From Streptomyces fulvoviolaceus (GTDB lineage Bacteria; Actinomycetota; Actinomycetes; Streptomycetales; Streptomycetaceae), in contig NZ_JOEY01000050.1 in NCBI RefSeq assembly GCF_000718165.1, forward strand, positions 1-64,000: a stretch of 64,000 nucleotides of DNA, written 5' to 3'. Both the position numbers and the translations under genes were made by a program. Position 1 is the first letter of the stretch, and the number at the start of each line of letters is the position of its first letter. This document shows, one piece after another, positions 26,760 through 34,514 of this stretch. The notes under the pieces were generated by a model, which searched no databases, was not told the origin of the DNA, and worked only from the letters and a program-made list of their open reading frames with translations.

Positions 26760-27890
26760 TCACCCCAGCAGATGCCCGTTCGGTGCCTTCGCCCGCTCCG
26801 CGTACTCCTCCAGCACCACCACGTCCACGCCCTCCCCCGCCAACAGCCCGCTCCCGTCGGCCGCCTCGACGAACGTGTCCGGCTCGCGCCATGCCGTCAC
26901 CACACGACGTACGCCCGCGTCGAGGATCAGTCGGGCGCAGGGCGCGGGTCGGGACGCCCGGTGGGCGCACGGTTCCAGGCTGCTGTACACCGTCGCGTCG
27001 GCCAGGCGGGGGTCTCCCGGGAGCAGCTTCGCCAGCGCCGCCTCCTCCGCGTGGACGACCGGGTCGTCGCCCTCCCGGGAGTGGCCGCGGGCGAGTTCCG
27101 TGCCGTCGGCGGCGACCACGACCGCGCCCACGCTGAACGCCGTGCGGGAGGGCGGGCACTGGGCCGCGAGTTCACAGGCCAGCGCGAGCCAGTGGTGGTC
27201 CGCGGCGGACGGTGACCCGCCGCGGCCCGGTGCCGTCGGCTCGTAGCGCATGAGGACGACGTCCTCGATCTGCCGGGTTTCCACGAGGCGCAGGCGTCCG
27301 GCCTGGTAACCCCCGGGGCCGAAGAGGCGGGGTGCGTCCGGGGTGCCGACGAACAGGGGGGCCAGGACCAGCTGCAGCTCGTCCGCCAGCCCCTGTTGCA
27401 GCAGTTGGGTGTGGATCCGGCCGCCGCCCTCGACCATCAGGCGCCGGACGCCGCGCACGTCGTGCAGGTGCGCCAGGAGGGCGCGCCAGTCCAGCTCCGG
27501 GCCCAGCGCGACCACGTCCGCCGCCAGGCCCACCTCGCGCGCCCTCTCCGCGCCCTTGTCCGTCGTATACACGAGCTTTTCGCCGCCCGTGTGCCAGAAG
27601 TTCGCCGTCGGGTCGAGGTCGCCGGAGCCGCTGACCGTGACCTTCAGTGGGTACTCCGAGCGACCCGAAGCCACTCGGGCCGCCCGGCGCGAGGCCGAGT
27701 TCACCAGCAGTCGCGGGTTGTCCGCCCGGATCGTGCCCGCGCCGATCAGGATCGCGTCCACCGACGCCCGTACCTCGTCGACGCGGTCGAAGTCGGCGGG
27801 GCTGGAGAGGAGCAGGCGTTCGGGGCCGGTGTCGTCCAGGTAGCCGTCGAGGGAGACGGCGGCGGACAGCAACACGTACGGGTGGGGCAT
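26760..27890 (-). CDS. RibD-like reductase-deaminase with swapped domain order
   Basis: 376 residues. The N-terminal half (about 1-225) is a RibD_C/dihydrofolate-reductase-like domain (YVLLSAAVSLDGYLDD, DAILIGAGTIRADNPRLL, RLMVEGGGRIHTQLL). The C-terminal half (about 235-360) is a zinc cytidine-deaminase-type domain with HAEEAAL and SSLEPCAHRASRPAPCARLI. Canonical RibD has the deaminase first, so this is a domain-swapped fusion. It likely acts on a pyrimidine intermediate of riboflavin or an analogue. It is divergent from a MarR gene, with a shared operator, and RibA follows that gene. It starts at ATG with GGGGAG upstream. Confidence 0.85.
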   Translation of the reverse strand: MPHPYVLLSAAVSLDGYLDDTGPERLLLSSPADFDRVDEVRASVDAILIGAGTIRADNPRLLVNSASRRAARVASGRSEYPLKVTVSGSGDLDPTANFWHTGGEKLVYTTDKGAERAREVGLAADVVALGPELDWRALLAHLHDVRGVRRLMVEGGGRIHTQLLQQGLADELQLVLAPLFVGTPDAPRLFGPGGYQAGRLRLVETRQIEDVVLMRYEPTAPGRGGSPSAADHHWLALACELAAQCPPSRTAFSVGAVVVAADGTELARGHSREGDDPVVHAEEAALAKLLPGDPRLADATVYSSLEPCAHRASRPAPCARLILDAGVRRVVTAWREPDTFVEAADGSGLLAGEGVDVVVLEEYAERAKAPNGHLLG

Positions 27891-27935
27891 CGGTGCGCTC
27901 CCCGGCTGGAGGACGGAAGATGGACGGCGGGTCTT

Positions 27936-27951
27936 GGTTCAAGTTTGAAGC
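27936..27951. promoter_or_regulatory. MarR-type operator between the RibD-like and marR genes
   Basis: GGTTCAAGTTTGAAGC is a near-palindrome in an AT-rich spot, 18 bp before the MarR ATG and just upstream of a TACACT -10-like hexamer (27957). It resembles the two sites in front of ribA. Confidence 0.65.
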
Positions 27952-27968
27952 AAACCTACACTGGGGGC

Positions 27969-28487
27969 ATGACGACCCGCTGGCTCACCCCTGAGGAGCA
28001 GCGCGCCTGGCGCGCCTACCTCGCGGCCTCCCTGCTCCTGGAGGACGCGATCGACCGGCAGCTCCAGCAGGAGGCCGGCATGCCCCACGTGTACTACTCC
28101 ATCCTGGCCCTGCTGTCCGACGAACCGGAACGGCGGCTGCGGATGACCGACCTCGCCGAGGGGCTGAAGATCACGCGCCCCCGGCTGACGTACGCCGTGA
28201 CGCGACTGGAGAAGGACGGGCTGGTCCGGCGGGAGAGCTGTCGATGGGACAAGCGGGGCAGTATCGCCGTCCTGACCGATGAGGGCCTGGCCGTGCTGGA
28301 GCGCTCGGCGCCGGGTCATGTCGAGACCGTCCGCGCCGCGATCTTCGACCGGCTCAGCCCGGAGCAGGTCGGGCAGCTGGAGGAGATCTGCGCGAGCATC
28401 GCCGATGGGCTCCAGGGAGACCGCGGTGCGCCCGAGGACCTCCCGTGGCGGCGCCGGTCCCCCTCGTCCTCACCCTGCTCCCCATGA
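27969..28487 (+). CDS. MarR-family regulator of the riboflavin-type module
   Basis: 172 residues with MarR winged-helix architecture: an N-terminal dimerisation helix (WRAYLAASLLLEDAIDRQLQQ), a recognition region LKITRPRLTYAVTRLEKDGL, and a wing CRWDKRGSIAVLTDEG. It lies between the RibD-like gene (divergent) and ribA (downstream, same strand). Three similar palindromes flank it, so it probably represses itself, ribA and the RibD-like gene, and senses a flavin-related or phenolic ligand; that ligand is a guess. ATG 27969 directly follows GGGGG. Confidence 0.88.
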   Translation: MTTRWLTPEEQRAWRAYLAASLLLEDAIDRQLQQEAGMPHVYYSILALLSDEPERRLRMTDLAEGLKITRPRLTYAVTRLEKDGLVRRESCRWDKRGSIAVLTDEGLAVLERSAPGHVETVRAAIFDRLSPEQVGQLEEICASIADGLQGDRGAPEDLPWRRRSPSSSPCSP

Positions 28488-28511
28488 CGTGACAAGCGCC
28501 ATATATCCGTT

Positions 28512-28527
28512 GCTTCAAATTTAAAGC
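28512..28527. promoter_or_regulatory. Operator 1 upstream of ribA
   Basis: GCTTCAAATTTAAAGC is a near-perfect palindrome starting 24 bp after the MarR stop codon, in the ribA promoter region. It matches the site at 27936 and the next one at 28556. Confidence 0.65.
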
Positions 28528-28555
28528 ATGAGGTAGGGTCTCGAACCGTGGATCT

Positions 28556-28571
28556 GCTTCAAAACTGAAGC
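28556..28571. promoter_or_regulatory. Operator 2 upstream of ribA
   Basis: GCTTCAAAACTGAAGC, extended by flanking CT/AG to a 20-bp imperfect palindrome. Its left end lies 48 bp before the ribA ATG and its start is 44 bp downstream of the start of operator 1, about four helical turns. Confidence 0.65.
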
Positions 28572-28603
28572 AGAAATGCCCGAGGACAGACCGGAGTACC
28601 CGC

Positions 28604-29239
28604 ATGCCCGACTTCCCCGCCGCCACCCCGCGCTCCCGCGTCCAGGTACCGCTGCGCTTCCAAGACGGCTACCTCGTCGACGCCGAGCTGGTCACCTTCC
28701 ACGGACTGGCCGACGGCCAGGAGCACGTGGCCGTCGTGCTCGGCGACCCGGGCCCCGTCCCGCTGGTGCGCCTGCACTCCGAGTGCCTGACCGGCGACGT
28801 CTTCGGCTCGGCCCGCTGCGACTGCGGCCCGCAGCTGCGCGAGGCGGTCGAGCGCATCGCGGAGCGCGGCGGCGTCCTGCTCTACCTGCGCCAGGAGGGC
28901 CGCGGCATCGGCCTCTACAACAAGCTCGACGCGTACGCCCTCCAGGACCAGGGTCTCGACACCTACGCCGCCAACACCGCGCTGGGCCTCCCGGAGGACG
29001 CCCGCGACTACACGGCGGCCGCGCAGATGCTCCGCGCTCTGGGGATCGGAGAGCTGGATCTGCTCTCCAACAACCCTGACAAGGCAGGCCAGTTGCGCGA
29101 CCTCGGTATCGATGTGCGGGACCGCGTGCCCACCGGCGTCTTCACCACCGCCCACAACGTCCGGTACCTGCGTGCCAAGGTCCTCCAGACCCAGCACACG
29201 CTGCCCTTGGGCGAGCTGACGGAGCTGAACGCCGGGTAA
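28604..29239 (+). CDS. ribA: GTP cyclohydrolase II
   Basis: 211 residues of the RibA fold, catalysing the first committed step from GTP toward riboflavin. The zinc motif is intact, SECLTGDVFGSARCDCG (C-x10-C-x-C), as are the catalytic stretches LRQEGRGIGLYNKLDAYALQ and LSNNPDKAGQL. There is no fused DHBP synthase domain, unlike the bifunctional housekeeping RibBA type. Together with the swapped RibD-like protein and MarR control, this suggests an accessory, inducible flavin or deazapurine-type pathway. ATG 28604 has GGAG upstream. A palindrome just past its stop probably belongs to the next gene. Confidence 0.93.
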   Translation: MPDFPAATPRSRVQVPLRFQDGYLVDAELVTFHGLADGQEHVAVVLGDPGPVPLVRLHSECLTGDVFGSARCDCGPQLREAVERIAERGGVLLYLRQEGRGIGLYNKLDAYALQDQGLDTYAANTALGLPEDARDYTAAAQMLRALGIGELDLLSNNPDKAGQLRDLGIDVRDRVPTGVFTTAHNVRYLRAKVLQTQHTLPLGELTELNAG

Positions 29240-29240
29240 C

Positions 29241-29258
29241 GGTGTAGCCCGCTACACC
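29241..29258. promoter_or_regulatory. 18-bp palindrome upstream of the MMPL exporter
   Basis: GGTGTAGCCCGCTACACC is a perfect inverted repeat with 8-bp arms and a CC centre. It lies 96 bp before the exporter ATG. An identical 18-mer sits upstream of the histidine kinase operon at 34497, so it is a likely response-regulator binding site. Confidence 0.7.
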
Positions 29259-29353
29259 CCTGGTTCGGGAGGGCACACCCTCGTGGCGGAAGACGGCTGA
29301 CGGAATCGTGAAGGTGTCGATTCCGAACCGCCGATGTGGAGGCCTCCCCCGCC

Positions 29354-31573
29354 ATGGCTACTGTCCTTTATCACCTGGGCCGCGTGTCCTTCCGGTGGCG
29401 TTGGTTCGTCGCCCTGCTCTGGGTGGCGGTGCTGGGAGCCGTAGGCTTCGCCTCCACCAAGGCGCCCACCCCCGCCGACGAGGGCTTCACGATGCCCGGC
29501 GTCGAGTCCCAGAAGGCGTTCGACCTGCTGGAGCAGCGCTTCCCGGGCTCGGCGTCCGACGGGGCGAGCGCGCGGATCGTGTTCATCGCGCCGAGTGGTG
29601 AAAAGGTCACCGCCACGGAGAACAAGAAGGCCATCGAAGCGCTCGTCGACTCCGCCGCCGACGGGTCCCAGGTCGCCTCCGCGGTCGACCCGTTCGCCGC
29701 GAAGGCCGTCAGCAAGGACGCCTCCACGGCGTACGCGACCGTCTCCTTCAGCGCGACGGCCGCCGACCTCACCGACGCCAGCAAGAAGCACCTCGAGACC
29801 GCCATCGAGCAGGCCCAGGACGCCGGTCTGACCGTCGAGGTCGGCGGCGACGCGCTCGCCACCCAGCCCTCGGCGGGCGGCGCGGCCGAGGCGATCGGCA
29901 TCGCGATCGCGGCCGTCGTCCTGCTCATCACCTTCGGATCGATGGCCGCCGCCGGGCTGCCGCTGCTGACCGCGATCATCGGCGTCGGCATCAGCATGAC
30001 CGGCATCCTGGCCCTGTCGGAGGCCTTCGGCCTGTCCGAGAACACCGGCACCCTGGCCACCATGCTGGGCCTGGCCTGCGGAATCGACTACGCCCTGTTC
30101 GTCGTCTCCCGGTACCGGGAGGAGCGCGCCAAGGGGCACGATCCGAGGGAGGCCGCCGGGCTCGCCGCCGGTACCGCAGGGTCCGCCGTCGTCTTCGCCG
30201 GGCTCACCGTGATCATCGCGCTCGCCGGACTGTGGGTCGTCGGCGTCCCGATGCTCACCAAGATGGGCCTGGCCGCCGCCGGCGCGGTCGGCGTCTCCGT
30301 CCTCATCTGCCTCACCCTGGTCCCGGCCCTCCTCGGCTTCTGGCCCAACGCCGTCCTCTCCCGCGGGGCCCGCAAGAACTCCAAGCGCCACCGCAGGAAG
30401 CTGCTGAAGACCGAGAACGGCGGCTCCCGCTGGGCGAAGATCGTCGTACGACACCCCCTGCCCGTCCTCCTGCTCGGCGTCGTCGGCCTGGGTGCCATGG
30501 CCACTCCCGTCATGGACCTCCAGCTGGGCATGCCCGGCGACGAGGCGAAGGCCACGTCCACCACCGAGCGGCGTGCCTACGACGCCCTCGCCGAGGGATT
30601 CGGGCCCGGCTTCAACGGCCCGTTCACGATCGTGGTGGACGCGAAGGGGGCCGACGACCCGAAGGCCGCCGTATCCACCGTCTCCAAGGAGATCGCCGCC
30701 ACCGACGGGGTCGTCTCCGTCTCGCCCGCCCAGTTCAACAAGGCCGGGGACACCGCGGTCCTCTCCGTCACCCCCTCCACCGCGCCCACCGACGAGAAGA
30801 CCAAGGAGCTCGTCCAGACCATCCGCGACGAGCGGCCCGGCATCGAGTCCAAGGCGGACGGCGCCTCCTTCGAGGTCACCGGCAAGACCGCGCTGGACAT
30901 CGACGTCGCCGACAAGGTGCAGGCCTCGCTGATCCCGTACCTCGCGGTCGTGGTCGGTCTCGCGATCGTGCTCCTGCTGCTGGTCTTCCGCTCGCTGCTG
31001 GTGCCCCTGAAGGCGGCCTTCGGCTTCCTGCTCTCCGTCCTCGCGGCGCTGGGCGCGGTCGTCGCGGTCTTCCAGCTGGGCCACGGCGCCGAGCTGCTGG
31101 GCGTGGAGACCACCGGCCCGATCATGAGCATGATGCCGATCTTCCTGGTGGGCATCGTCTTCGGACTGGCCATGGACTACGAGGTGTTCCTGGTCTCGCG
31201 GATGCGGGAGTCGTACGTCCACGGGGACGCGCCCAAGCAGGCGATCGTGTCCGGGTTCCGGCACAGCGCCCGGGTGGTCGTGGCCGCCGCGCTGATCATG
31301 ATGGCGGTGTTCTCCGGCTTCATCGGCGCCGGTGAGTCGATGATCAAGATGATCGGCTTCGGGCTGGCCATCGCGGTCTTCTTCGACGCCTTCATCGTCC
31401 GCATGGCGATCGTGCCGGCCATCCTCGCCCTCTTCGGCCACAAGGCCTGGTACCTGCCCCGCTGGCTCGACCGGCTCCTGCCGAACATCGACGTCGAGGG
31501 CGAGAAGCTCAGCCACCGGCACGCGACCGCTGCGGCGGAAGTGCCCGTCGAAGAGCCCGCGCTCAGCCGCTGA
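29354..31573 (+). CDS. MMPL/RND-family exporter
   Basis: 739 residues with two repeated halves. Each half has one helix, a large extracellular loop and five helices, as in MMPL transporters. Typical segments are CGIDYALFVVSRYREERAKG and its counterpart FGLAMDYEVFLVSRMRESYV, holding the Asp-Tyr pairs of the proton pathway. It probably exports a lipid, siderophore or antibiotic using the proton gradient. ATG 29354 is preferred because GGAGG lies 11 nt upstream; GTG 29336 overlaps that site. It ends before a strong hairpin, and the shared palindrome links it to the two-component system at 32.6-34.4 kb. Confidence 0.9.
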   Translation: MATVLYHLGRVSFRWRWFVALLWVAVLGAVGFASTKAPTPADEGFTMPGVESQKAFDLLEQRFPGSASDGASARIVFIAPSGEKVTATENKKAIEALVDSAADGSQVASAVDPFAAKAVSKDASTAYATVSFSATAADLTDASKKHLETAIEQAQDAGLTVEVGGDALATQPSAGGAAEAIGIAIAAVVLLITFGSMAAAGLPLLTAIIGVGISMTGILALSEAFGLSENTGTLATMLGLACGIDYALFVVSRYREERAKGHDPREAAGLAAGTAGSAVVFAGLTVIIALAGLWVVGVPMLTKMGLAAAGAVGVSVLICLTLVPALLGFWPNAVLSRGARKNSKRHRRKLLKTENGGSRWAKIVVRHPLPVLLLGVVGLGAMATPVMDLQLGMPGDEAKATSTTERRAYDALAEGFGPGFNGPFTIVVDAKGADDPKAAVSTVSKEIAATDGVVSVSPAQFNKAGDTAVLSVTPSTAPTDEKTKELVQTIRDERPGIESKADGASFEVTGKTALDIDVADKVQASLIPYLAVVVGLAIVLLLLVFRSLLVPLKAAFGFLLSVLAALGAVVAVFQLGHGAELLGVETTGPIMSMMPIFLVGIVFGLAMDYEVFLVSRMRESYVHGDAPKQAIVSGFRHSARVVVAAALIMMAVFSGFIGAGESMIKMIGFGLAIAVFFDAFIVRMAIVPAILALFGHKAWYLPRWLDRLLPNIDVEGEKLSHRHATAAAEVPVEEPALSR

Positions 31574-31600
31574 CCCCCTGAGCCACTCCCCCCTGAACCG

Positions 31601-31631
31601 GTGGCCGCCTCACTCCCCCCGAGGCGGCCAC
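31601..31631 (+). terminator. Terminator after the MMPL gene
   Basis: GTGGCCGCCTC (31601-31611) and GAGGCGGCCAC (31621-31631) form a perfect 11-bp stem with a 9-nt loop, 27 bp past the MMPL stop, followed by CTCTTCGTCC. Confidence 0.8.
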
Positions 31632-31689
31632 CTCTTCGTCCCCGCCCTGCCGCTCGTCCCGCCTCCCAAGACAGAACAGGACCATCCTG

Positions 31690-32604
31690 ATGACGACTCA
31701 CACACGGGTCATGCTGGCCGGGCTCCTCGTCGCGTGCGGCACGCTGGCCGCCGCGGTCGGGGTCACGCGCTACGACGGGGACGACGCACCCGCCTCGTCG
31801 AAGTGGTCGTACGTCGCCCTCGGCGACTCCTACACCGCCGGACCGAAGATCCCCGACCAGGACGGCGATCCCGCCGGCTGTGACCGCTCCGACCGCAACT
31901 ATCCCTCCCTCGTCGCCGCCCGGCTCCAGCTGAACGGGGCCGACTTCAAGGACGTCAGCTGCAACGGCGCCACCATCGCCGACCTGACCACGGCGCAGTC
32001 CACCGACGACGGCACCAACCCGGCCCAGCTCACCGCGCTGTCGCACGAGACCCGGCTGGTCACGGTGGGGATCGGCGGCAACGACATCGGCTTCGCCTCG
32101 ACGATCAAGCAGTGCGTGGCCATGGGCGCGCTGTACGAGCTCGCCGCCGGGCACGCGCCCGAGGACGCGCCCTGCGCCCGGCGGTACGGCGACGACGTAC
32201 AGGAGAAGACCGAGGTCGCGGGCAAGCGGCTCTCCCGCGCGCTGGGCGAGATCCGGCGGCGCGCCCCCGAGGCGCGGGTCTACGTCGTCGGCTACCCGTC
32301 GATCCTGCCGGCGGACGGCGCGGAGTGCAGCGACGAGATGACTGTCGCACCCGGTGACGTGACCTTCCTGCGGGAGCAGGAGCAGCAGCTCAACACGGAG
32401 CTGCGGGAGCGCGCCAAGGCCGCGGGGGTGGGGTACGTCGACACGTACAAGCCCTCCGAGGGCCGCGACGCCTGCTCGGCCGAGGGGGCCCGCTGGATCG
32501 AGCCGCTCCTGCCGAAGAGCCCCGCGGCCGCCATGCACCCCAACGAGCTCGGGGAACGCGGGATGGCGGACGCGGTGCTGCGGGCGATGCGGTCGTCGCT
32601 CTAG
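31690..32604 (+). CDS. Secreted SGNH/GDSL hydrolase
   Basis: 304 residues with an N-terminal hydrophobic export segment (LAGLLVACGTLAAAVG) that could act as a lipobox at Cys18. The hydrolase domain has block I ALGDSYTAG (catalytic Ser), block III GIGGND, and block V near AMHPNELG carrying the catalytic His. Paired cysteines occur in the mature part. It probably cleaves esters of lipids or acylated polysaccharide outside the cell. It sits between the MMPL exporter and the two-component genes, so it may share their envelope-related role. ATG 31690 follows an AACAGGA ribosome-binding site. Confidence 0.87.
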   Translation: MTTHTRVMLAGLLVACGTLAAAVGVTRYDGDDAPASSKWSYVALGDSYTAGPKIPDQDGDPAGCDRSDRNYPSLVAARLQLNGADFKDVSCNGATIADLTTAQSTDDGTNPAQLTALSHETRLVTVGIGGNDIGFASTIKQCVAMGALYELAAGHAPEDAPCARRYGDDVQEKTEVAGKRLSRALGEIRRRAPEARVYVVGYPSILPADGAECSDEMTVAPGDVTFLREQEQQLNTELRERAKAAGVGYVDTYKPSEGRDACSAEGARWIEPLLPKSPAAAMHPNELGERGMADAVLRAMRSSL

Positions 32605-32614
32605 GAAAGCGGCA

Positions 32615-33265
32615 TCACTGGGGGGTGTGGGCCAGATACGCCAGTACGGCCAGCACCCGCCGGTGTCCGCTGTCGCTCGGCGGCAGGCCCAGCTTCAGGA
32701 AGACGTTGCCGATGTGCTTGCTGACCGCGCGCTCGGTGACAACGAGGGTCGACGCGATGGTCGTGTTGTCGTGACCCTCCGCCATCAGCTTGAGCACCTC
32801 GCGCTCGCGCGGGGTCAGCGACTCCATGGGCGAGTTCTTGCGGCGGGTGAGGAGCTCGGTGACGACCTCGGGGTCGAGGGCGGTGCCGCCTGAGACGACC
32901 CGCTCCAGCGCGTCGAGGAACTCGTCGACCCGGCCCACCCGGTCCTTGAGCAGGTAGCCGACCCCGCTGGTCCCGCCGCTCAGCAACTCGGCGGCGTAGG
33001 ACTCCTCGACGTACTGCGAGAGCACCAGCACCGGCAGCCCGGGGATCTTCTCGCGGGCGACGAGCGCGGCGCGCAGCCCCTCGTCGCGGAAACCGGGCGG
33101 CATCCGCACATCCAGCACGGCCACGTCCGGCCGGTGCTCCAGGATGGCGGGCACCACCTCGGGGCCGGTGCCGACAACGGCCACGACCTCGTGCCCGGCG
33201 GACGTCAGAAGGAGGACCATGCCTTCTCTCAGGAGGGCGTTGTCCTCGGCGATCACCACACGCAC
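32615..33265 (-). CDS. NarL/LuxR-family response regulator
   Basis: 216 residues: a receiver domain (1-120) with acidic pocket AEDN, phosphorylation site VAVLDVRMPPG and switch Lys in YLLKDRV, then a C-terminal LuxR-type helix-turn-helix (ESLTPREREVLKLMAEG, VTERAVSKHIGNVFLKLGL). It starts 22 bp after the kinase stop and is cotranscribed with it. It is the best candidate to bind the 18-bp palindrome found before both the kinase operon and the MMPL gene. GTG 33265 is used. It is convergent with the hydrolase gene, with only 10 bp between the stops. Confidence 0.92.
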   Translation of the reverse strand: MRVVIAEDNALLREGMVLLLTSAGHEVVAVVGTGPEVVPAILEHRPDVAVLDVRMPPGFRDEGLRAALVAREKIPGLPVLVLSQYVEESYAAELLSGGTSGVGYLLKDRVGRVDEFLDALERVVSGGTALDPEVVTELLTRRKNSPMESLTPREREVLKLMAEGHDNTTIASTLVVTERAVSKHIGNVFLKLGLPPSDSGHRRVLAVLAYLAHTPQ

Positions 33266-33287
33266 GGCAGCTCCAGTTCGCTCGTCT

Positions 33288-34439
33288 TCACCATACGCAG
33301 GGCAGCATGACCTCGATCACGGTGGGCCCCCCGACGGGGCTGGTCACGTCGAGCGTCCCGTCGAGCGCGGCGACCCGGCGCCGCATGCCGAGCAGCCCCG
33401 AGCCCTGCGACTCGTCGGCACCGCCCCGGCCCTCGTCGCGCACCCGCACGGTCAACCCCCGCCGGATACGGGTGAGTTGGACCTCGGCCCGGTCCGCCCC
33501 GCTGTACTTGGCGACATTGGTGAGCGACTCGGCGACGACGAAGTAGGCGGCCGCCTCGACCGCCGCGGGCGCCCGCGTCCCCTCCTCCACGCCGCCGTCC
33601 TCCACGGTCACCGCGAGGCCGCTGCTCGCGGCGAGCGCGCGGACCGCGCCGACGAGACCCCGGTCGGTGAGGATCGGCGGGTGGATGCCGCGGACCACGT
33701 GCCGCAGATCCGTCAGTGCCTGCTCGGCCTGAGTCTGGGCGTCGTCCAGCAGTTTGCGGGCGGCGTCGGGATCGCGGTCGTAGGCCCGCTTGGCAAGTCC
33801 GATCCGCATCGACAGCGCCACCAGGTTCGCCTGTGCGCCGTCGTGCAGGTCCCGCTCGATGCGGCGCAGCTCGGCCTCGTGCGCGGCGATCGCGTCGGCC
33901 CGGGTCTCCTTCAGCTCCTGCACCCGCGCGGCCAGCCGGGCCTGCGGGGAGGGCATGAGCAGGACGGTCGACCAGTGGGCCTCGGTGTCGGCGAGCCGCA
34001 CGATCAGCGGCAGCACGACCGGGGTGCGGCGCAGGATCCCGGCCCACACGCCGTCCACCACCAGGGCGACGGGCCACAGGGGCAGGGCGAGGGCGAGCAG
34101 AGCGCCGTAGAAGTAGTAGGCGACCATCCAGCGGACGTCGGTCAGCGTGCTGGGGTCCTTCACGGACGTCCGCAGCCGCTCGCGCAGTGTCCCGGTCATG
34201 GGCGCGTACGCCTCGGGGATCTTCTTCCCCGTCCACAGGGTCGTGAGGTTCCGCTTGGCCCCGGCGATACGCCGGATCAGCAGCACCGCCTCGGGCAGCA
34301 GCCAGCAGCCGACCACCGCGAGTGTGCCGATGGCGGTGATCAGCAGCACGGTGACGAATATCCAGACGCCGAAGCACATCGCCGCGGCCACGAACAGGTG
34401 CACCGTGGCCATTGCGGCACGCCGCACCATTTTCCACAT
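33288..34439 (-). CDS. NarL-partner sensor histidine kinase
   Basis: 383 residues: N-terminal membrane helices (about 5-45 and a second pair near 95-130), a HisKA_3 dimerisation domain with the phospho-acceptor in RIERDLHDGAQANLVALSMR, and an HATPase_c domain ending in GLLGMRRRVAALDGTLDV. There is no large extracellular sensor, so it probably senses membrane or envelope stress as an intramembrane-sensing kinase does. It is first in a kinase-regulator operon, with a palindrome 58-75 bp upstream that suggests autoregulation. ATG 34439 lacks a clear ribosome-binding site, so translation may be leaderless. Confidence 0.9.
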   Translation of the reverse strand: MWKMVRRAAMATVHLFVAAAMCFGVWIFVTVLLITAIGTLAVVGCWLLPEAVLLIRRIAGAKRNLTTLWTGKKIPEAYAPMTGTLRERLRTSVKDPSTLTDVRWMVAYYFYGALLALALPLWPVALVVDGVWAGILRRTPVVLPLIVRLADTEAHWSTVLLMPSPQARLAARVQELKETRADAIAAHEAELRRIERDLHDGAQANLVALSMRIGLAKRAYDRDPDAARKLLDDAQTQAEQALTDLRHVVRGIHPPILTDRGLVGAVRALAASSGLAVTVEDGGVEEGTRAPAAVEAAAYFVVAESLTNVAKYSGADRAEVQLTRIRRGLTVRVRDEGRGGADESQGSGLLGMRRRVAALDGTLDVTSPVGGPTVIEVMLPCVW

Positions 34440-34496
34440 GCGGCAACGCTAGATGATCCCGGCCCCGGAGCGGGGGGAGCCTGCTCCCCTTTTTCC

Positions 34497-34514
34497 GGTG
34501 TAGCCCGCTACACC
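34497..34514. promoter_or_regulatory. 18-bp palindrome upstream of the kinase-regulator operon
   Basis: Identical to the site at 29241 (GGTGTAGCCCGCTACACC). Here flanking C and G residues extend the arms to 10 bp. It overlaps the last codons of the glutamine amidotransferase gene and lies 58 bp upstream of the kinase ATG, a plausible activator position. Confidence 0.7.
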
